Shown one piece after another: positions 4,462 to 5,154 of a stretch of DNA of 5,154 nucleotides. The translations under genes were made by a program, and so were the position numbers. The stretch spans positions 1 through 5,154 of the forward strand of contig JBIIJL010000145.1 of NCBI GenBank assembly GCA_044233795.1. Direction: 5' to 3'. Numbering within the stretch: the first letter of the stretch is position 1; the number at the start of each line of letters is the position of its first letter. Under the pieces are notes generated by a model, which made no database searches, was not told the DNA's origin, and saw only the letters and a program-made list of their open reading frames with translations. Source of the DNA: JBIIJL01 sp044233795 (GTDB lineage: Bacteria > Pseudomonadota > Gammaproteobacteria > Legionellales > Legionellaceae).

Positions 4462-5154
4462 ATGCGCTCGGTTATAGCTCCGGCGAAGCTCAATCTCTTT
4501 CTGCATATCCTTGGCCGGCGGGCGAATGGTTACCACGAAATGGAATCGCTGGTCGCCTTCGCGCAGCTGGGCGATGCATTGCATATCGAACCTGCCGATG
4601 CACTCACGCTTGAAGTAGAGGGCGAATTCGCCGCCGATGCGGGGGAACCTGCGCATAATCTTGCCATGCGCGCCGCGCAGGCGTTGCAGGCAAGGGCAGG
4701 GGTGAAAGCCGGTGCGCATATTCGCTTGCTGAAGCATATTCCCGTTGGCGCAGGGTTAGGTGGTGGTTCGGCCGATGCCGCAGCGGTGCTCACGGCACTG
4801 AATGATTTGTGGGGTTGCGGCCTTTCGCTCGCGCAGTTGCAAGAAATAGGAAAAACCTTGGGGGCGGATGTGCCCATGTGCCTGCTCGGCAAGCCTGCCA
4901 TTGCACGCGGCATTGGCGATGATTTGTCGGCGCTTGCGTGTGCGCCGCCGCCCTTCTGGGTGGTGCTGGTTCATCCGCGCATACCCTTGCTGACGAAGGA
5001 TGTGTATGAGGCATATCAGCCATCGACAGCGATACACGCATTGAACATGCCCCAAGGGCAGGGGATGGGGGCATGGGTCGAGGCTTTGTCACACACGCGC
5101 AACCATTTGCAACCCGCTGCGGTGCGGGTGAACCCGCTGGTGGCCGAGTTGTTG
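4462..5154 (+). CDS. ispE: 4-diphosphocytidyl-2-C-methyl-D-erythritol kinase, 5' part (3' end outside window)
   Basis: IspE phosphorylates CDP-methylerythritol with ATP in the MEP pathway to isopentenyl diphosphate, in the cytosol. It belongs to the GHMP kinase family. The 231 codons visible cover most of a protein usually about 280-300 aa long. Motifs in order: APAKLNLFLHILGRRANGYHEMESL from residue 6, with the catalytic lysine K9; the ATP-binding glycine loop PVGAGLGGGSADAAA from 94; and LGADVPMCLLGKPAIARGIGD, with the catalytic aspartate D136. The frame is open to the right edge. The ATG at 4462 comes one base after the TPR stop and gives the conserved N-terminus, so the start is firm. No strong Shine-Dalgarno is close by (GGTGGAAG lies about 14 bases upstream), which points to translational coupling with the TPR gene. 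Confidence 0.96.
   Translation, partial: MRSVIAPAKLNLFLHILGRRANGYHEMESLVAFAQLGDALHIEPADALTLEVEGEFAADAGEPAHNLAMRAAQALQARAGVKAGAHIRLLKHIPVGAGLGGGSADAAAVLTALNDLWGCGLSLAQLQEIGKTLGADVPMCLLGKPAIARGIGDDLSALACAPPPFWVVLVHPRIPLLTKDVYEAYQPSTAIHALNMPQGQGMGAWVEALSHTRNHLQPAAVRVNPLVAELL

Overview
The window looks like chromosomal DNA from an alphaproteobacterium. The reasons are the glyA-nrdR-ribD order, an ETF-ubiquinone oxidoreductase (ETF-QO) tail followed by a TPR protein and ispE, and moderately high GC with many G/C-ending codons. The assignment rests on gene order and protein resemblance only; no finer taxonomy can be supported by eye.

Left part (1-2042): the 3' two thirds of glyA (serine hydroxymethyltransferase), then nrdR (regulator of ribonucleotide reductase genes), then ribD (riboflavin biosynthesis), all on the + strand and closely spaced. 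This part contains an unusual set of short repeats with a 7-base period. One inverted pair fills the glyA-nrdR gap. A second pair fills the nrdR-ribD boundary and forms the first codons of ribD. A third, single array lies inside ribD at the linker between its two domains. Three different heptamers are involved, but the architecture is the same: about four units (28 nt) per array.

Junction (2043-2207): ribD loses the last 75-90 residues of its reductase domain and runs into two G/C-rich hairpins in inverted orientation, a REP/REPIN-like element. After them the same reading frame continues into the last 41 codons of ETF-QO, with three of the four cysteines of its [4Fe-4S] cluster. Two genes that normally have nothing to do with each other are therefore joined at a repeat. 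This is either a real repeat-mediated rearrangement or an assembly chimera, and it is the most important thing to check here.

Right part (2208-5154): the ETF-QO tail, a convergent 65-aa gene of unknown function, a divergent promoter region with a perfect TATAAT centred in a long inverted repeat, an exported TPR protein, and ispE (isoprenoid precursor synthesis), cut by the window end. TPR and ispE are one base apart and surely cotranscribed. No heptamer or REP repeats were seen in this part.

Functionally these are housekeeping genes: one-carbon metabolism (glyA), dNTP supply control (nrdR), flavin synthesis (ribD), respiratory electron entry (ETF-QO), envelope or periplasm (TPR) and the MEP pathway (ispE). 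No defence system, CRISPR array, rRNA, tRNA or transposase gene was seen.
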